From an uncultured Odoribacter sp. (GTDB lineage: Bacteria; Bacteroidota; Bacteroidia; Bacteroidales; Marinifilaceae): a DNA stretch of 57,447 nucleotides. Below are positions 14,970-23,475 of the stretch, piece after piece. The DNA is taken from the NCBI GenBank assembly GCA_910588375.1, contig CAJUQA010000010.1, positions 47,517-104,963 of the forward strand, in the 5' to 3' direction. A model generated the notes under the pieces. The model ran no database searches and was not told where the DNA came from. It saw only the letters and a program-made list of their open reading frames with translations. How positions within the stretch are numbered: position 1 is the stretch's first letter; every line of letters begins with the position of its first letter. Made by a program: the position numbers and the translations under genes.

Positions 14970-16019
14970 ATGAAGTTATCTAAGTTTAAATTCAAATTAC
15001 CTACGGAATTAATCGCACTGCATCCAGCTGAAAACCGGGATGAATGTAGGTTGATGGTTTTAAACAAAAAAACAGGACAGATTGAACACAAAGTGTTTAA
15101 AGATATACTCGATTATTTTGATGAGAACGATGTGTTTGTGTTTAACGATACGAAGGTCTTCCCGGCTCGTTTGTATGGAAACAAAGAGAAAACCGGTGCA
15201 GAGATTGAAGTTTTTTTGTTGAGAGAACTGAACAGGGACTTGAGGATATGGGATGTGCTGGTGGATCCGGCGCGTAAAATTCGTATTGGGAACAAACTGT
15301 ATTTCGGGGAAGACGATAGTCTGGTGGCGGAAGTAATCGACAATACTACTTCACGGGGACGTACCTTGCGTTTCTTGTTTGACGGGGAGTATGATGAGTT
15401 TAAAAAGATTTTGTACGGTCTGGGAGAAACACCTCTGCCTAAAAGTATAGATCGGAAAGTAGAGCCTGAGGATGCGGAAAGGTATCAAACTATTTTTGCT
15501 AAAAATGAAGGGGCTGTTGCTGCGCCTACCGCAGGGTTGCATTTTAGCCGGGAATTAATGAAGAGATTGGAAATCAAGGGTGTTAATTTTGCATTTTTGA
15601 CTTTACATGTGGGGTTAGGTAATTTTCGGGAAGTGGATGTGGAGGATCTGACAAAGCATAAGATGGATTCCGAGCAGATTTTTGTCGGTCCCGAAGTAGT
15701 ACAGTATGTGAATGAAGCAAAAGATGAAAAGCGGAAAGTGTGTGCTGTAGGTACTACTGTTGTGAGGACTTTGGAAAGTTGTGTGACGACCAAAGGGCGT
15801 CTGACGGCTTTCGAGGGATGGACAAACAAATTCATATTTCCTCCGTATGATTTCAGTGTTCCCGATGCGTTTATTTCTAATTTTCATCTTCCTTTTTCTA
15901 CTTTGTTGATGATGGTGGCCGCTTTCGGAGGTTATGACCAGGTGATGAAAGCTTATGATGTGGCAGTGAAAGAAAAATACAAATTTGGAGCTTACGGGGA
16001 TGCCATGTTGATTATCTGA
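14970..16019 (+). CDS. queA: tRNA preQ1(34) S-adenosylmethionine ribosyltransferase-isomerase
   Basis: A 349-residue QueA. It transfers the ribosyl part of S-adenosylmethionine to preQ1 at tRNA position 34, giving epoxyqueuosine. Family segments are FKFKLPTELIALHPAENRDECRLM at the start, FNDTKVFPARLYG near residue 58, GAVAAPTAGLHFSRELM near residue 176 and the C-terminal FISNFHLPFSTLLMMVAAFGG. Length is typical. It follows truB by 102 bp, so the two adjacent genes both modify tRNA, and it ends in a terminator. Confidence 0.97.
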   Translation: MKLSKFKFKLPTELIALHPAENRDECRLMVLNKKTGQIEHKVFKDILDYFDENDVFVFNDTKVFPARLYGNKEKTGAEIEVFLLRELNRDLRIWDVLVDPARKIRIGNKLYFGEDDSLVAEVIDNTTSRGRTLRFLFDGEYDEFKKILYGLGETPLPKSIDRKVEPEDAERYQTIFAKNEGAVAAPTAGLHFSRELMKRLEIKGVNFAFLTLHVGLGNFREVDVEDLTKHKMDSEQIFVGPEVVQYVNEAKDEKRKVCAVGTTVVRTLESCVTTKGRLTAFEGWTNKFIFPPYDFSVPDAFISNFHLPFSTLLMMVAAFGGYDQVMKAYDVAVKEKYKFGAYGDAMLII

Positions 16020-16042
16020 TAGAGATTTATCAGGAAGAAATT

Positions 16043-16068
16043 AAAGAGAGCCAGCGGCTCTCTTTTTT
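16043..16068 (+). terminator. Intrinsic terminator after queA
   Basis: AAAGAGAGCC / GGCTCTCTTT with a 3-nt loop and T6 tail, 24 bp after the queA stop. Confidence 0.9.
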
Positions 16069-16173
16069 CGTATAATTTTGTAGATTTGTACAATTCGTTT
16101 GTTTAGGTGAAGAAAAAATGTGTCTTGTGGAAGGGTGTTTGGATGTGACTATAATTTACTAAATAATTGAAAT

Positions 16174-17943
16174 ATGAAAAATGTGGTTAGTTTATTATTC
16201 GGTTTGGCACTTCTGGGAACGGGGCAGGGATATGCTCAGCAGATCGTGTCGGATCGGGATTATGAAGAATTGACGGACAGCCGGGAGATAAGAACGGAAG
16301 AGTGGGAGAAATGCGGAGAAGGGGTATCTGTCAGTTGGGGCTCGACAGATGTGCGTTATGAGAAAAAGAATGTGCCTTCCTTGATAAAGCCTGTTTCCAT
16401 ATGGAGAGAAACTGCCTGGAAAGGAGAGCGAGTAAATGGAGTGGCTTTGTTGTGGGCGAAACAGGATTGCGGAGAGGTAACCGCAGTGGCTTCCGACTTG
16501 AAAAGTTCGGGAGGGGAGGTTATTCCGGCTTCGGCGGTGCATTTGGGATTTGTTCGTTATGTCATGACGGATGAACTGAATAAAGACAAAAGAGGTACTT
16601 GCGGTTATCGGCCGGATCATACATTGTTTGATTCGTCGGTAGTGGCGGATGTCATTGATTTAAATGCCACTCAGGTATTGAAAGCCCAGGAGACTCGTCC
16701 GGTATGGGTGACTGTCCGGGTTCCTCAGGGGGTGAAAGCAGGTGTATACCGGGGACAAATTCGGTTTACGGCTCCGGACAAAAAAATTGAATCGTTGTCC
16801 ATAGAATTGAAAGTGTTGAATAGGGAATTACCGGCACCGAAAAATTGGGCTTTCCGGCTTGATTTATGGCAGAATCCGTATGCTGTAGCAAGATATCATC
16901 AGCTTCCTGTGTGGAGCAAAGAGCATTTCGATGCGATGCGGCCAGTGATGGAAATACTGGCTAACGCCGGGCAAAAGATTATCACGGCAAGCATTATGCA
17001 TAAGCCTTGGGGAGGGCAGACGGAAGACTATTTCGAGTCAATGGTGATGCGTATCAAGACTTTGGACGGACGTTGGGTGTATGATTATGCTGTCTTCGAT
17101 AAATGGGTCGAATTTATGATGAGTGTCGGTATCAATCAGCAGATCAATTGCTATACGATGATTCCTTGGGATCTCTCTTTTCAGTATTTTGACCAGGCCA
17201 CTAATTCCCTGCAAATGGTAAAAGCGGAAGTGGGGACACCGGAGTATGTGGACTATTGGCAGCCTTTTCTGGTTGATTTCGCTCGGCATTTGAAGACCAA
17301 AGGATGGTTTGACATTACGATGATAGCCATGGATGAACGTCCCAAAGAAGCTATGCGTAAAGCTATTCATATCATTCGGGAAGCGGATCCTGCCTATAAG
17401 ATTGCTTTGGCCGGGAATTACCATGAGGAAATAGAAGCGGATATAGATGATTATTGTGTGGCTTCAGGACAGTTTTTTCCGGAAAATGTGTTGCGGGAAA
17501 GACGGAAAAAGAGTATGAGTAGTACATATTATACCTGTTGTTCGGAAGCTTATCCTAATACATTTACTTTTTCACCTCCTGCGGAAGCAGCTTGGTTGGG
17601 TTGGTATGCTGCGGCAAAGGATTTTGATGGTTATTTGCGTTGGGCGTACAATAGTTGGACCGTTGATCCGTTGAAGGATTCTCGTTTCCGGGCTTTTGGT
17701 GGTGGTGATTGTTATCTGGTTTATCCTGCGGGTCGTTCGTCTATTCGGATGGAGCGTTTGATAGAAGGAATACAGGCTTATGAGAAAGTGCGGATTTTGA
17801 GAGAAAAATATACGAAAGAGAAGAATGCGTATAAGCTGAAAATGCTCAATGACCTTTTAAAAGATTTTGAGATTGAGAGCCTGGCTTCGGAACCTGCTGA
17901 CAATATGGTGAATAAGGCGAAAGCTGCTTTAAATAAGTTGTAA
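16174..17943 (+). CDS. Secreted DUF4091 protein, GH123-like glycosidase
   Basis: A 589-residue protein with a signal peptide (MKNVVSLLFGLALLGTGQGYAQ). The N-terminal part (about 60-225) is a beta-sandwich like that of GH123 enzymes. A TIM-barrel-like DUF4091/GH123 domain runs to the end. The acidic pair in IAMDERPKEAM near residue 388 matches the Asp-Glu pair used by GH123 beta-N-acetylgalactosaminidases for substrate-assisted catalysis. Nearby tryptophans (HKPWGGQTEDYF, MIPWDLSFQYF, LRWAYNSW) could form the sugar site. The substrate is not certain. No SusC/SusD pair is adjacent, so it is not part of a standard polysaccharide locus here. Confidence 0.82.
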   Translation: MKNVVSLLFGLALLGTGQGYAQQIVSDRDYEELTDSREIRTEEWEKCGEGVSVSWGSTDVRYEKKNVPSLIKPVSIWRETAWKGERVNGVALLWAKQDCGEVTAVASDLKSSGGEVIPASAVHLGFVRYVMTDELNKDKRGTCGYRPDHTLFDSSVVADVIDLNATQVLKAQETRPVWVTVRVPQGVKAGVYRGQIRFTAPDKKIESLSIELKVLNRELPAPKNWAFRLDLWQNPYAVARYHQLPVWSKEHFDAMRPVMEILANAGQKIITASIMHKPWGGQTEDYFESMVMRIKTLDGRWVYDYAVFDKWVEFMMSVGINQQINCYTMIPWDLSFQYFDQATNSLQMVKAEVGTPEYVDYWQPFLVDFARHLKTKGWFDITMIAMDERPKEAMRKAIHIIREADPAYKIALAGNYHEEIEADIDDYCVASGQFFPENVLRERRKKSMSSTYYTCCSEAYPNTFTFSPPAEAAWLGWYAAAKDFDGYLRWAYNSWTVDPLKDSRFRAFGGGDCYLVYPAGRSSIRMERLIEGIQAYEKVRILREKYTKEKNAYKLKMLNDLLKDFEIESLASEPADNMVNKAKAALNKL

Positions 17944-17962
17944 TCTCTTGATGGGAAATGAA

Positions 17963-17994
17963 AACGGGCGGAAATCATCCGCCCGTTATTTTTA
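17963..17994. terminator. Terminator between convergent genes
   Basis: AACGGGCGGA / TCCGCCCGTT with a 5-nt loop and a T-rich tail on the plus strand. It lies between the DUF4091 gene and the leftward synthase gene, and could serve both. Confidence 0.85.
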
Positions 17995-18008
17995 TGTAGA
18001 AAGCCGTT

Positions 18009-19259
18009 TTACAATGTACTGGCGTCTACCAAGGTTTCTTTATTGTATTCTCCGTTTGCTAATTTTTCAGCGACGTTTTTAAATGCCTTGATGGTGTATT
18101 TTACATCTTCAAGAGTGTGCATGGAAGTCGGAATCAAACGTAACAACAATTGTCCTTTCGGGATAACCGGATAAACCACGATAGAGCAAAACAGGTTATA
18201 ATTCTCTCTCAGATCGGTGGCTACCTGCATGCCTTCTGCCACGCTTCCGGACAGATAAACGGGAGTAACCATGGAATTGGTGTTGCCAATGTTGAGACCG
18301 TCTTCTTTTAACCCGTTTTGTAGTGCATGGGCAATCTGCCATAGTTTTTCACGGCGTTCCGGTTGTGTTTTTAATAATTCCAGACGCCTGATGGCACCTT
18401 CCACCATTGGCATGGTCAGGGATTTGGCAAAAGTCTGGGAACGCATGTTGTAGCGCAGGTTCATACATATTTCTTCGTCTGTAGCGACGAATGCACCGAA
18501 GCCGGCCATGGCTTTGGCAAATGTACCGAAATAGAGATCCACTTGATCCTGAACGCCGAAATGTTCGCCTGTTCCGGCACCGGTAGGTCCCATAGTTCCG
18601 AAACCGTGGGCATCGTCCACCAATAGGCGGAAATTGAATTTATCTTTCAGCTTTACGATTTCATCCAATTTGCCGAGGTCTCCGGCCATACCGAATACTC
18701 CCTCCGTGATGACTAAGATACCGCCTCCGGTTTCTTCCACCCATTTTTCGGCTCTTTCCAGTTGTTTCTGAAGGCTTTCCATATCGTTATGCAGGTACAC
18801 ATAGCGTTTAGCCGGGGAAAGGCGGAGACCGTCCATGATACAAGCATGAGCTTCTGCATCATATACAATGCAGTCGAAGCGGCTAGTCAGACAGTCGATA
18901 ATGGAAATCATGCCCTGGTATCCGAAGTTCAATAGGAAAGCATCGGGTTTCTTTACAAAATCGGCTAACTGTGATTCCAGATATTCATGGCGGGAAGTTT
19001 GACCGCTCATCATGCGGGCTCCCATCGGGTAACCCAATCCCCATTGGGCAGCGGCTTCCGCATCCACTTTTCTGACTTCGGGATCGTTGGCCAATCCGAT
19101 ATAATTGTTCAGACTCCAGTTTAAGACTTCACGTCCGCGGAATTTCATCCGGGGACCGATTTCACCTTCCAGTTTCGGGAAAGCGAAATAGCCGTGTGCC
19201 TGTTTGGCATATTGGCCGATATTGCCTTTTTGTTTTTTTACTCTTTCAAAAATGTCCAC
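18009..19259 (-). CDS. Alpha-oxoamine synthase family PLP enzyme (2-amino-3-ketobutyrate CoA ligase / serine palmitoyltransferase type)
   Basis: A 416-residue fold-type I PLP enzyme. The family joins an amino acid to an acyl-CoA with decarboxylation or cleavage. The PLP lysine is in FGTFAKAMAGFGAFVA near residue 245, the PLP aspartate in LLVDDAHGFGTMGPTG near residue 207, and the substrate region in SLNNYIGLANDPEVRK near residue 50. Members of the family make 2-amino-3-ketobutyrate, 8-amino-7-oxononanoate or 3-ketosphinganine. I cannot separate these by eye. The longer N-terminus (QAHGYFAFPKLEGEIGP) and the absence of biotin or threonine-degradation neighbours leave the acyl-CoA partner open. 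Bacteroidales are known for sphingolipids, so that option deserves a check. Confidence 0.85.
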   Translation of the reverse strand: MDIFERVKKQKGNIGQYAKQAHGYFAFPKLEGEIGPRMKFRGREVLNWSLNNYIGLANDPEVRKVDAEAAAQWGLGYPMGARMMSGQTSRHEYLESQLADFVKKPDAFLLNFGYQGMISIIDCLTSRFDCIVYDAEAHACIMDGLRLSPAKRYVYLHNDMESLQKQLERAEKWVEETGGGILVITEGVFGMAGDLGKLDEIVKLKDKFNFRLLVDDAHGFGTMGPTGAGTGEHFGVQDQVDLYFGTFAKAMAGFGAFVATDEEICMNLRYNMRSQTFAKSLTMPMVEGAIRRLELLKTQPERREKLWQIAHALQNGLKEDGLNIGNTNSMVTPVYLSGSVAEGMQVATDLRENYNLFCSIVVYPVIPKGQLLLRLIPTSMHTLEDVKYTIKAFKNVAEKLANGEYNKETLVDASTL

Positions 19260-19357
19260 GTCTATACTATTTTGGAATTTTTAATATGTCATGAAAATCG
19301 TAGCAAAGGTATAATAAAAAAAGTAAAAGGAAAAGTTTTTACTTTTTACTTTTTACT

Positions 19358-19365
19358 CTATCTTT
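19358..19365 (+). promoter_or_regulatory. bamD -7 element
   Basis: TATCTTTG immediately upstream of two ATGs (19368 and 19371). RNA would begin near 19371, so the true start is the next in-frame ATG at 19392. No clear TTG element is seen at the expected distance in the A/T-rich upstream DNA. Confidence 0.6.
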
Positions 19366-19391
19366 GCATGATGCAAAAAAACACTCCGTTT

Positions 19392-20192
19392 ATGAAGAAG
19401 TTTTTAGGTCTCATATTCATTGTTTTGTTACTCAGTTCCTGCGGTGAGTATCAGAAGTTGTTGAAAAGCAACGATTACCAGCTGATCTATAAGAAGGCCG
19501 TGGAATATTACAACAAGGGTGAGTACCAGAGAGCCATGAACTTGTTCGATGGAATACGCAGTGTGTTTACGGGAACGAGCAAAGCTCAGAGCATCGCATA
19601 TTACCGCGCTTTTTGCAGTTATAACCAAAAAGAATACGAATACGCTTCGGAGTTGTTCAAGAATTTTGTGGTGACTTATCCGGAGAGTAATTTTGCGGAT
19701 GAGTGTTTATATATGGTGGGGTATTGTAATTATCTTGCTTCTCCTAAACCGCGTTTGGATCAGGGGGCAACGCGGAAAGCCATCAATGATTTCCAGTTGT
19801 ATCTGACGCGTTACCCGAACAGTCCCCGGAAAGATAAAATCAACGGGTATGTGGATGAAATGCTGGACAAGTTGGCTTATAAGGATTATCTGAGTGCCAA
19901 GAATTATTACCAACGGGAGTATTACAAGGCGGCTGTAGTGAGTTTACAGAACTGTCTGAAAGACTATCCGGGTTCGAAATACCGCGAAGAGATTATGTAT
20001 CTTCTTTTCAACGCTAAATATCAGATGGCAGTGAACAGTGTGGAGGATAAGAAATTGGAGCGTTATAATGCGGCAAAAGAAGAGTATTATTATTTTGCAG
20101 ATGAGTATCCGAACAGTAAATATGTGAATGATATAAAGAAAAAGTATGATGCAATCAATCTTTTTCTAGATAATTACAAGTTTAAAGATTAG
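19392..20192 (+). CDS. bamD: Outer membrane assembly lipoprotein BamD
   Basis: A 266-residue lipoprotein with lipobox LLSSC at residue 17. TPR-like repeats follow (AVEYYNKGEYQRAMNLFDGI, CSYNQKEYEYASELFKNFV, AKNYYQREYYKAAVVSLQNCL), which is the BamD/YfiO layout. BamD is the essential partner of BamA in inserting beta-barrel proteins into the outer membrane. The start at 19392 fits the lipoprotein signal and the promoter position. The order bamD-rpoZ-coaBC is common in Bacteroidota. Its start region is divergent to the synthase gene. Confidence 0.93.
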   Translation: MKKFLGLIFIVLLLSSCGEYQKLLKSNDYQLIYKKAVEYYNKGEYQRAMNLFDGIRSVFTGTSKAQSIAYYRAFCSYNQKEYEYASELFKNFVVTYPESNFADECLYMVGYCNYLASPKPRLDQGATRKAINDFQLYLTRYPNSPRKDKINGYVDEMLDKLAYKDYLSAKNYYQREYYKAAVVSLQNCLKDYPGSKYREEIMYLLFNAKYQMAVNSVEDKKLERYNAAKEEYYYFADEYPNSKYVNDIKKKYDAINLFLDNYKFKD

Positions 20193-20210
20193 TTTAATAT
20201 AAAATCAATT

Positions 20211-20558
20211 ATGGTAGATTTTAAAAAAGTAAAAACTCCGAATAACACGATTACTCGTAATCCTGCCGTATTTTCAGAGAAAGCCGGAAACATTTATGAA
20301 GCAGTGGCTATCATCGCTAAACGGGCAAATCAGATTTCCGTGGAAATGAAAGAGGAATTGAGCCGTAAATTACAGGAATTTGCTTCTTATTCCGACAATC
20401 TGGAAGAAATTTTTGAAAATCGCGAGCAGATAGAGATTTCGAAGTATTATGAACGTATCCCGAAACCGGTATTGATTGCCACACAGGAATTTTTGGACGA
20501 TCGGGTTTATTTTCGGAATACAGCCGATAAGGAAAAAGGTGTAAAGGAGAACGCTTAA
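20211..20558 (+). CDS. rpoZ: DNA-directed RNA polymerase omega subunit (Bacteroidota type)
   Basis: A 115-residue protein 18 bp after bamD. The segment NIYEAVAIIAKRANQISVEMKEELSRKLQEF contains the omega-family core (x-E-A-V-x-I-I-A-x-R-A-x-Q-I). Omega binds beta-prime and helps assemble RNA polymerase. The Bacteroidota version is longer than that of E. coli and is often annotated as hypothetical. The neighbours bamD and coaBC support the call, since rpoZ/coaBC adjacency is conserved widely. Confidence 0.88.
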   Translation: MVDFKKVKTPNNTITRNPAVFSEKAGNIYEAVAIIAKRANQISVEMKEELSRKLQEFASYSDNLEEIFENREQIEISKYYERIPKPVLIATQEFLDDRVYFRNTADKEKGVKENA

Positions 20559-20634
20559 GAACCGAAAATTAAAGATGGAGGGTGGAAAATAGTCTGGAAA
20601 GACATTTTCATTCTCCATTTTTTATATAATAACC

Positions 20635-21852
20635 ATGCTGAAAGGAAAACATATTATAATAGGTGTGACCGGAAGTATTGCGGCTTACAAGGCGGCTTCG
20701 TTGGTTCGCTTGCTTGTGAAAGAAGGGGCGGAGGTCAGGATTGTCATGACCCCTTTGGCCAAAGCTTTCATTACTCCGTTGACATTGGCCACTTTGTCGA
20801 AGAATCCCATTATGGTGGATTTTTATAATCCGGAGAACGGGGATTGGAATTCGCATGTGAGTTTGGGGTTGTGGGCGGATTTGTATGTGGTGGCTCCGGC
20901 TACGGCCAATACGATGGGGAAAATGGCTGCCGGCATTGCCGATAATTTATTGCTGACGACTTATTTGTCGGCGAAGTGTCCCGTGATGATAGCTCCGGCG
21001 ATGGATTTGGATATGTACCGCCATCCGGCGACCCAAAAGAATATGGAAATATTGCGGGGTTACGGTAATCTGATTATAGAGCCGGAGGAAGGGGAATTAG
21101 CCAGTGGGCTGTCGGGTAAAGGGCGTATGGCTGAACCGGAAGAAATTCTGGAGGAAATTGGTGCTTTTTTTGCAAAGGCAAGAGAATTAAAAGGGAAAAA
21201 GGTGCTGGTGACAGCTGGTCCTACGTATGAACAGATAGATCCGGTACGTTTTATCGGAAATCATTCGACGGGTAAAATGGGTTTTTCCTTGGCAGAGGAG
21301 TTGGCGGAGCGGGGAGCGGAGGTTACATTGGTTGCGGGACCTGTACAGTTGAAGACGTTGAGGACTTCAATACGCCGGATTGATGTGGTATCAGCGGCAG
21401 AGATGTATGAAGAGGTTATCCGGGAAGCCCCGGAAGCCGATATTATTATTTCCTGTGCGGCAGTGGCGGATTTTACACCGAAGGAAAAGTCGGGCGTGAA
21501 ACTGAAACGGGGAAAAGAGTCATTGTGTCTGGAATTGCTTCCCACGAGGGATATTGCAGCAGAATTGGGAAAGAAGAAAAAAGAAGGGCAATTGCTGGTG
21601 GGATTTGCTTTGGAAACGAATGACGAAACGTGTAACGCTTTGTCGAAACTGAAAAAGAAAAATCTGGATTTGATCGTATTGAACAGTCTGCGGGATGAGG
21701 GGGCAGGTTTCGGTGTCGATACGAATAAAGTGACTCTGATTGATAGGAGTGAAAGAGCGGAGATACTTGACTTGAAGTTGAAATCGGAGGTAGCTGTGGA
21801 TATTGTAGACCGGATTGTGGAAATGGTGAAAAAACAGAACGGCGAAAAATAA
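20635..21852 (+). CDS. coaBC: Bifunctional phosphopantothenoylcysteine decarboxylase / phosphopantothenate-cysteine ligase
   Basis: A 405-residue fusion for two steps of coenzyme A synthesis. The N-terminal flavin-dependent CoaC part (about 1-185) shows GVTGSIAAYKAASLVR, the catalytic histidine in NSHVSLG, APATANTMGKMAAGIADNL and PAMDLDMYRHPATQ. The C-terminal CoaB part (about 187-405) begins GKKVLVTAGPTYEQIDPVR and has FIGNHSTGKMG, ISCAAVADFTPKEKSGVKLKR with the expected lysine, and GFALET. Length is normal. It follows rpoZ by 76 bp. Downstream is the pyrB leader region. Confidence 0.97.
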   Translation: MLKGKHIIIGVTGSIAAYKAASLVRLLVKEGAEVRIVMTPLAKAFITPLTLATLSKNPIMVDFYNPENGDWNSHVSLGLWADLYVVAPATANTMGKMAAGIADNLLLTTYLSAKCPVMIAPAMDLDMYRHPATQKNMEILRGYGNLIIEPEEGELASGLSGKGRMAEPEEILEEIGAFFAKARELKGKKVLVTAGPTYEQIDPVRFIGNHSTGKMGFSLAEELAERGAEVTLVAGPVQLKTLRTSIRRIDVVSAAEMYEEVIREAPEADIIISCAAVADFTPKEKSGVKLKRGKESLCLELLPTRDIAAELGKKKKEGQLLVGFALETNDETCNALSKLKKKNLDLIVLNSLRDEGAGFGVDTNKVTLIDRSERAEILDLKLKSEVAVDIVDRIVEMVKKQNGEK

Positions 21853-21881
21853 ATCCGGACGGAAAAAGAGCGGGAAATATA

Positions 21882-21911
21882 TTGTAACGTATAAAATAAT
21901 GTTTACATTTG
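21882..21911 (+). promoter_or_regulatory. Promoter of the pyrBI leader
   Basis: TTG at 21882-21884 and TACATTTG at 21904-21911 with a 19-bp spacer, a very good Bacteroidota promoter. It lies about 140 bp upstream of pyrB, too far for a simple leader, and ahead of an intrinsic terminator. Confidence 0.75.
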
Positions 21912-21920
21912 GATTCTGAT

Positions 21921-22004
21921 ATGAAATCAGAATTTCAACATACCGATTTGTTTGAATCCCGGTATTATCCGCGGGGACAAAAAAACAGCATTGTCTTTGA
22001 ATGA
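21921..22004 (+). CDS. Possible leader peptide ahead of pyrBI
   Basis: A 27-codon ORF (starts MKSEFQHTD, ends NSIVFE) that begins about 10 bp after the -7 element, so it would be leaderless or nearly so. Its stop codon (22002-22004) falls inside the terminator hairpin at 21981-22018. A ribosome that reaches the stop would cover the hairpin and favour read-through into pyrB, as in the translation-coupled attenuation known for enterobacterial pyrBI. An ORF this short is not significant by itself, and no Shine-Dalgarno sequence is present. The start codon also sits in the loop of a small palindrome (ATTCTGAT / ATCAGAAT, 21913-21933). Support is positional only. Confidence 0.35.
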   Translation: MKSEFQHTDLFESRYYPRGQKNSIVFE

Positions 22005-22021
22005 CAGATGCTGTTTTTTTT
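21981..22021 (+). terminator. Intrinsic terminator upstream of pyrB (possible attenuator)
   Basis: AAAAACAGCAT-TGTC pairs with GACA-g-ATGCTGTTTTT (one bulged G), 7-nt loop, then further T residues. It lies between the leader promoter and pyrB, 33 bp before the pyrB ATG. It could attenuate pyrBI or end a small RNA of about 100 nt. Confidence 0.85.
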
Positions 22022-22054
22022 ATGTGCGAATAAGTTTTATTTAAAAATAGCGAT

Positions 22055-22963
22055 ATGAATAAACGTAGCTTAGTATCCATTGAAGATTACACGAAAGAGG
22101 AAATTCTGGAAGTGTTGCAGTCGGCTTCCGAATTTGAGAAGAATCCCAATCAGCGTTTGCTGGAAGGTAAAGTGGTGGCGTCTCTGTTTTTTGAACCTTC
22201 CACCCGTACCCGTTTGAGTTTTGAGACGGCTATCAACCGTTTGGGCGGCCGTATTGTCGGTTTTTCGGATTCCTCTTCTTCCAGCGTGACCAAGGGGGAG
22301 ACGTTGAAGGATACCATTAAGATGGTGGATAATTACTGCGATTTGATTGTGATGCGCCATCCTATTGAAGGTGCTGCGCGGTATGCCAGTGAGGTGGCGA
22401 AGGCTCCGGTGGTGAATGCCGGCGACGGAGCTAATCAGCATCCTTCGCAGACGATGTTGGATTTGTATTCTATTTATAAGACGCAGGGGACGCTGGAGAA
22501 CCTGAATATTTTCATGGTGGGGGATTTGAAGTACGGACGTACAGTGCATTCGCTTTTGCAGGCGATGAGCCATTTTCATCCTACGTTCCATTTTATCGCT
22601 CCGAAGGAGTTGCAGATGCCGGAGGGCTATAAGTTGCATTTGAAGGAGTTGAATATTCCTTATTACGAACATACGGAACTGAATGAGGTCATCAATGATG
22701 CGGATATTCTCTATATGACCCGTGTGCAGCGGGAGCGTTTCGCCGATCCGTTGGAGTATGAGAAAGTGAAGAATGTGTATATTCTTAAAAATGCGATGTT
22801 GAGCGGTACGCGGGAGAATATGCGTATCTTGCATCCGCTGCCGAGGGTGAATGAGATTGATGTGGATGTGGATGAAAATCCGAAAGCGTATTATTTTGAA
22901 CAGGCACGGAACGGCGTGTTTGCACGTCAGGCGATTATTTGCAAGGCGTTGGGTATTAAGTAG
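22055..22963 (+). CDS. pyrB: Aspartate carbamoyltransferase catalytic chain
   Basis: A 302-residue PyrB, which makes carbamoyl aspartate from aspartate and carbamoyl phosphate, the committed step of pyrimidine synthesis. The carbamoyl-phosphate loop FFEPSTRTRLSFE is near residue 48, SSSVTKGETLKDT near 73, the HPSQTMLDLYSI motif near 129, and the C-terminal HPLPRVNEID near 254. Length is normal. It is followed after 23 bp by pyrI, so the allosteric holoenzyme of the E. coli type is expected. Upstream lies the promoter, short-ORF and terminator arrangement described separately. Confidence 0.98.
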   Translation: MNKRSLVSIEDYTKEEILEVLQSASEFEKNPNQRLLEGKVVASLFFEPSTRTRLSFETAINRLGGRIVGFSDSSSSSVTKGETLKDTIKMVDNYCDLIVMRHPIEGAARYASEVAKAPVVNAGDGANQHPSQTMLDLYSIYKTQGTLENLNIFMVGDLKYGRTVHSLLQAMSHFHPTFHFIAPKELQMPEGYKLHLKELNIPYYEHTELNEVINDADILYMTRVQRERFADPLEYEKVKNVYILKNAMLSGTRENMRILHPLPRVNEIDVDVDENPKAYYFEQARNGVFARQAIICKALGIK

Positions 22964-22986
22964 GAATTAAAATTAAAAGCGTAGTT

Positions 22987-23442
22987 ATGGCAAAGAAAGA
23001 ATTACAGGTAAGTGCTATTGAGAATGGTACTGTTATCGATCATATACCGGCTGACAAGTTGTTTGATGTGATTAATGTGTTGGGGATTGCGGCGATGGAG
23101 AATGCAATGGCCTTTGGGACGAATCTGAAGAGCAGCAAGTTGGGGAAGAAAGCGATTGTGAAAATTTGGGATAAGTTTTTGGAGGATGAGGAGGTGAACA
23201 AGCTGGCGTTGGTGGCTCCGTCTGCCAAGATTAATATTATCCGCGGCTATGAAGTGGTGGAAAAGAAGATGGTGAATGTACCGGAGAAAGTGGAGGGGAT
23301 TGTGAAGTGCATGAATCCGAAGTGTATTACGAATCATGAGTATGTGCGCACGAAATTTGACGTGGTCAATACGCATCCGATTGTGTTGAAGTGCCATTAT
23401 TGTGAGAAATTGACCGACGAGAAGCATCTGGAGATTATTTGA
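22987..23442 (+). CDS. pyrI: Aspartate carbamoyltransferase regulatory chain
   Basis: A 151-residue PyrI. The N-terminal nucleotide-binding domain (about 1-100) starts KELQVSAIENGTVIDHIPADKLFDV. The C-terminal zinc domain shows all four cysteines as CMNPKC (about 109-114) and CHYC (about 138-141). PyrI subunits bridge PyrB trimers and pass on CTP inhibition and ATP activation. It sits directly after pyrB and ahead of a strong terminator. Confidence 0.97.
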   Translation: MAKKELQVSAIENGTVIDHIPADKLFDVINVLGIAAMENAMAFGTNLKSSKLGKKAIVKIWDKFLEDEEVNKLALVAPSAKINIIRGYEVVEKKMVNVPEKVEGIVKCMNPKCITNHEYVRTKFDVVNTHPIVLKCHYCEKLTDEKHLEII

Positions 23443-23475
23443 TAGTTGTCGTTAAGACAATTTCCCGTATTGAAG

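Noticed and set aside
22070..22834. A 254-codon minus-strand open frame opposite pyrB
   Set aside because: It lies fully within an unmistakable pyrB, and its translation has no family signature.
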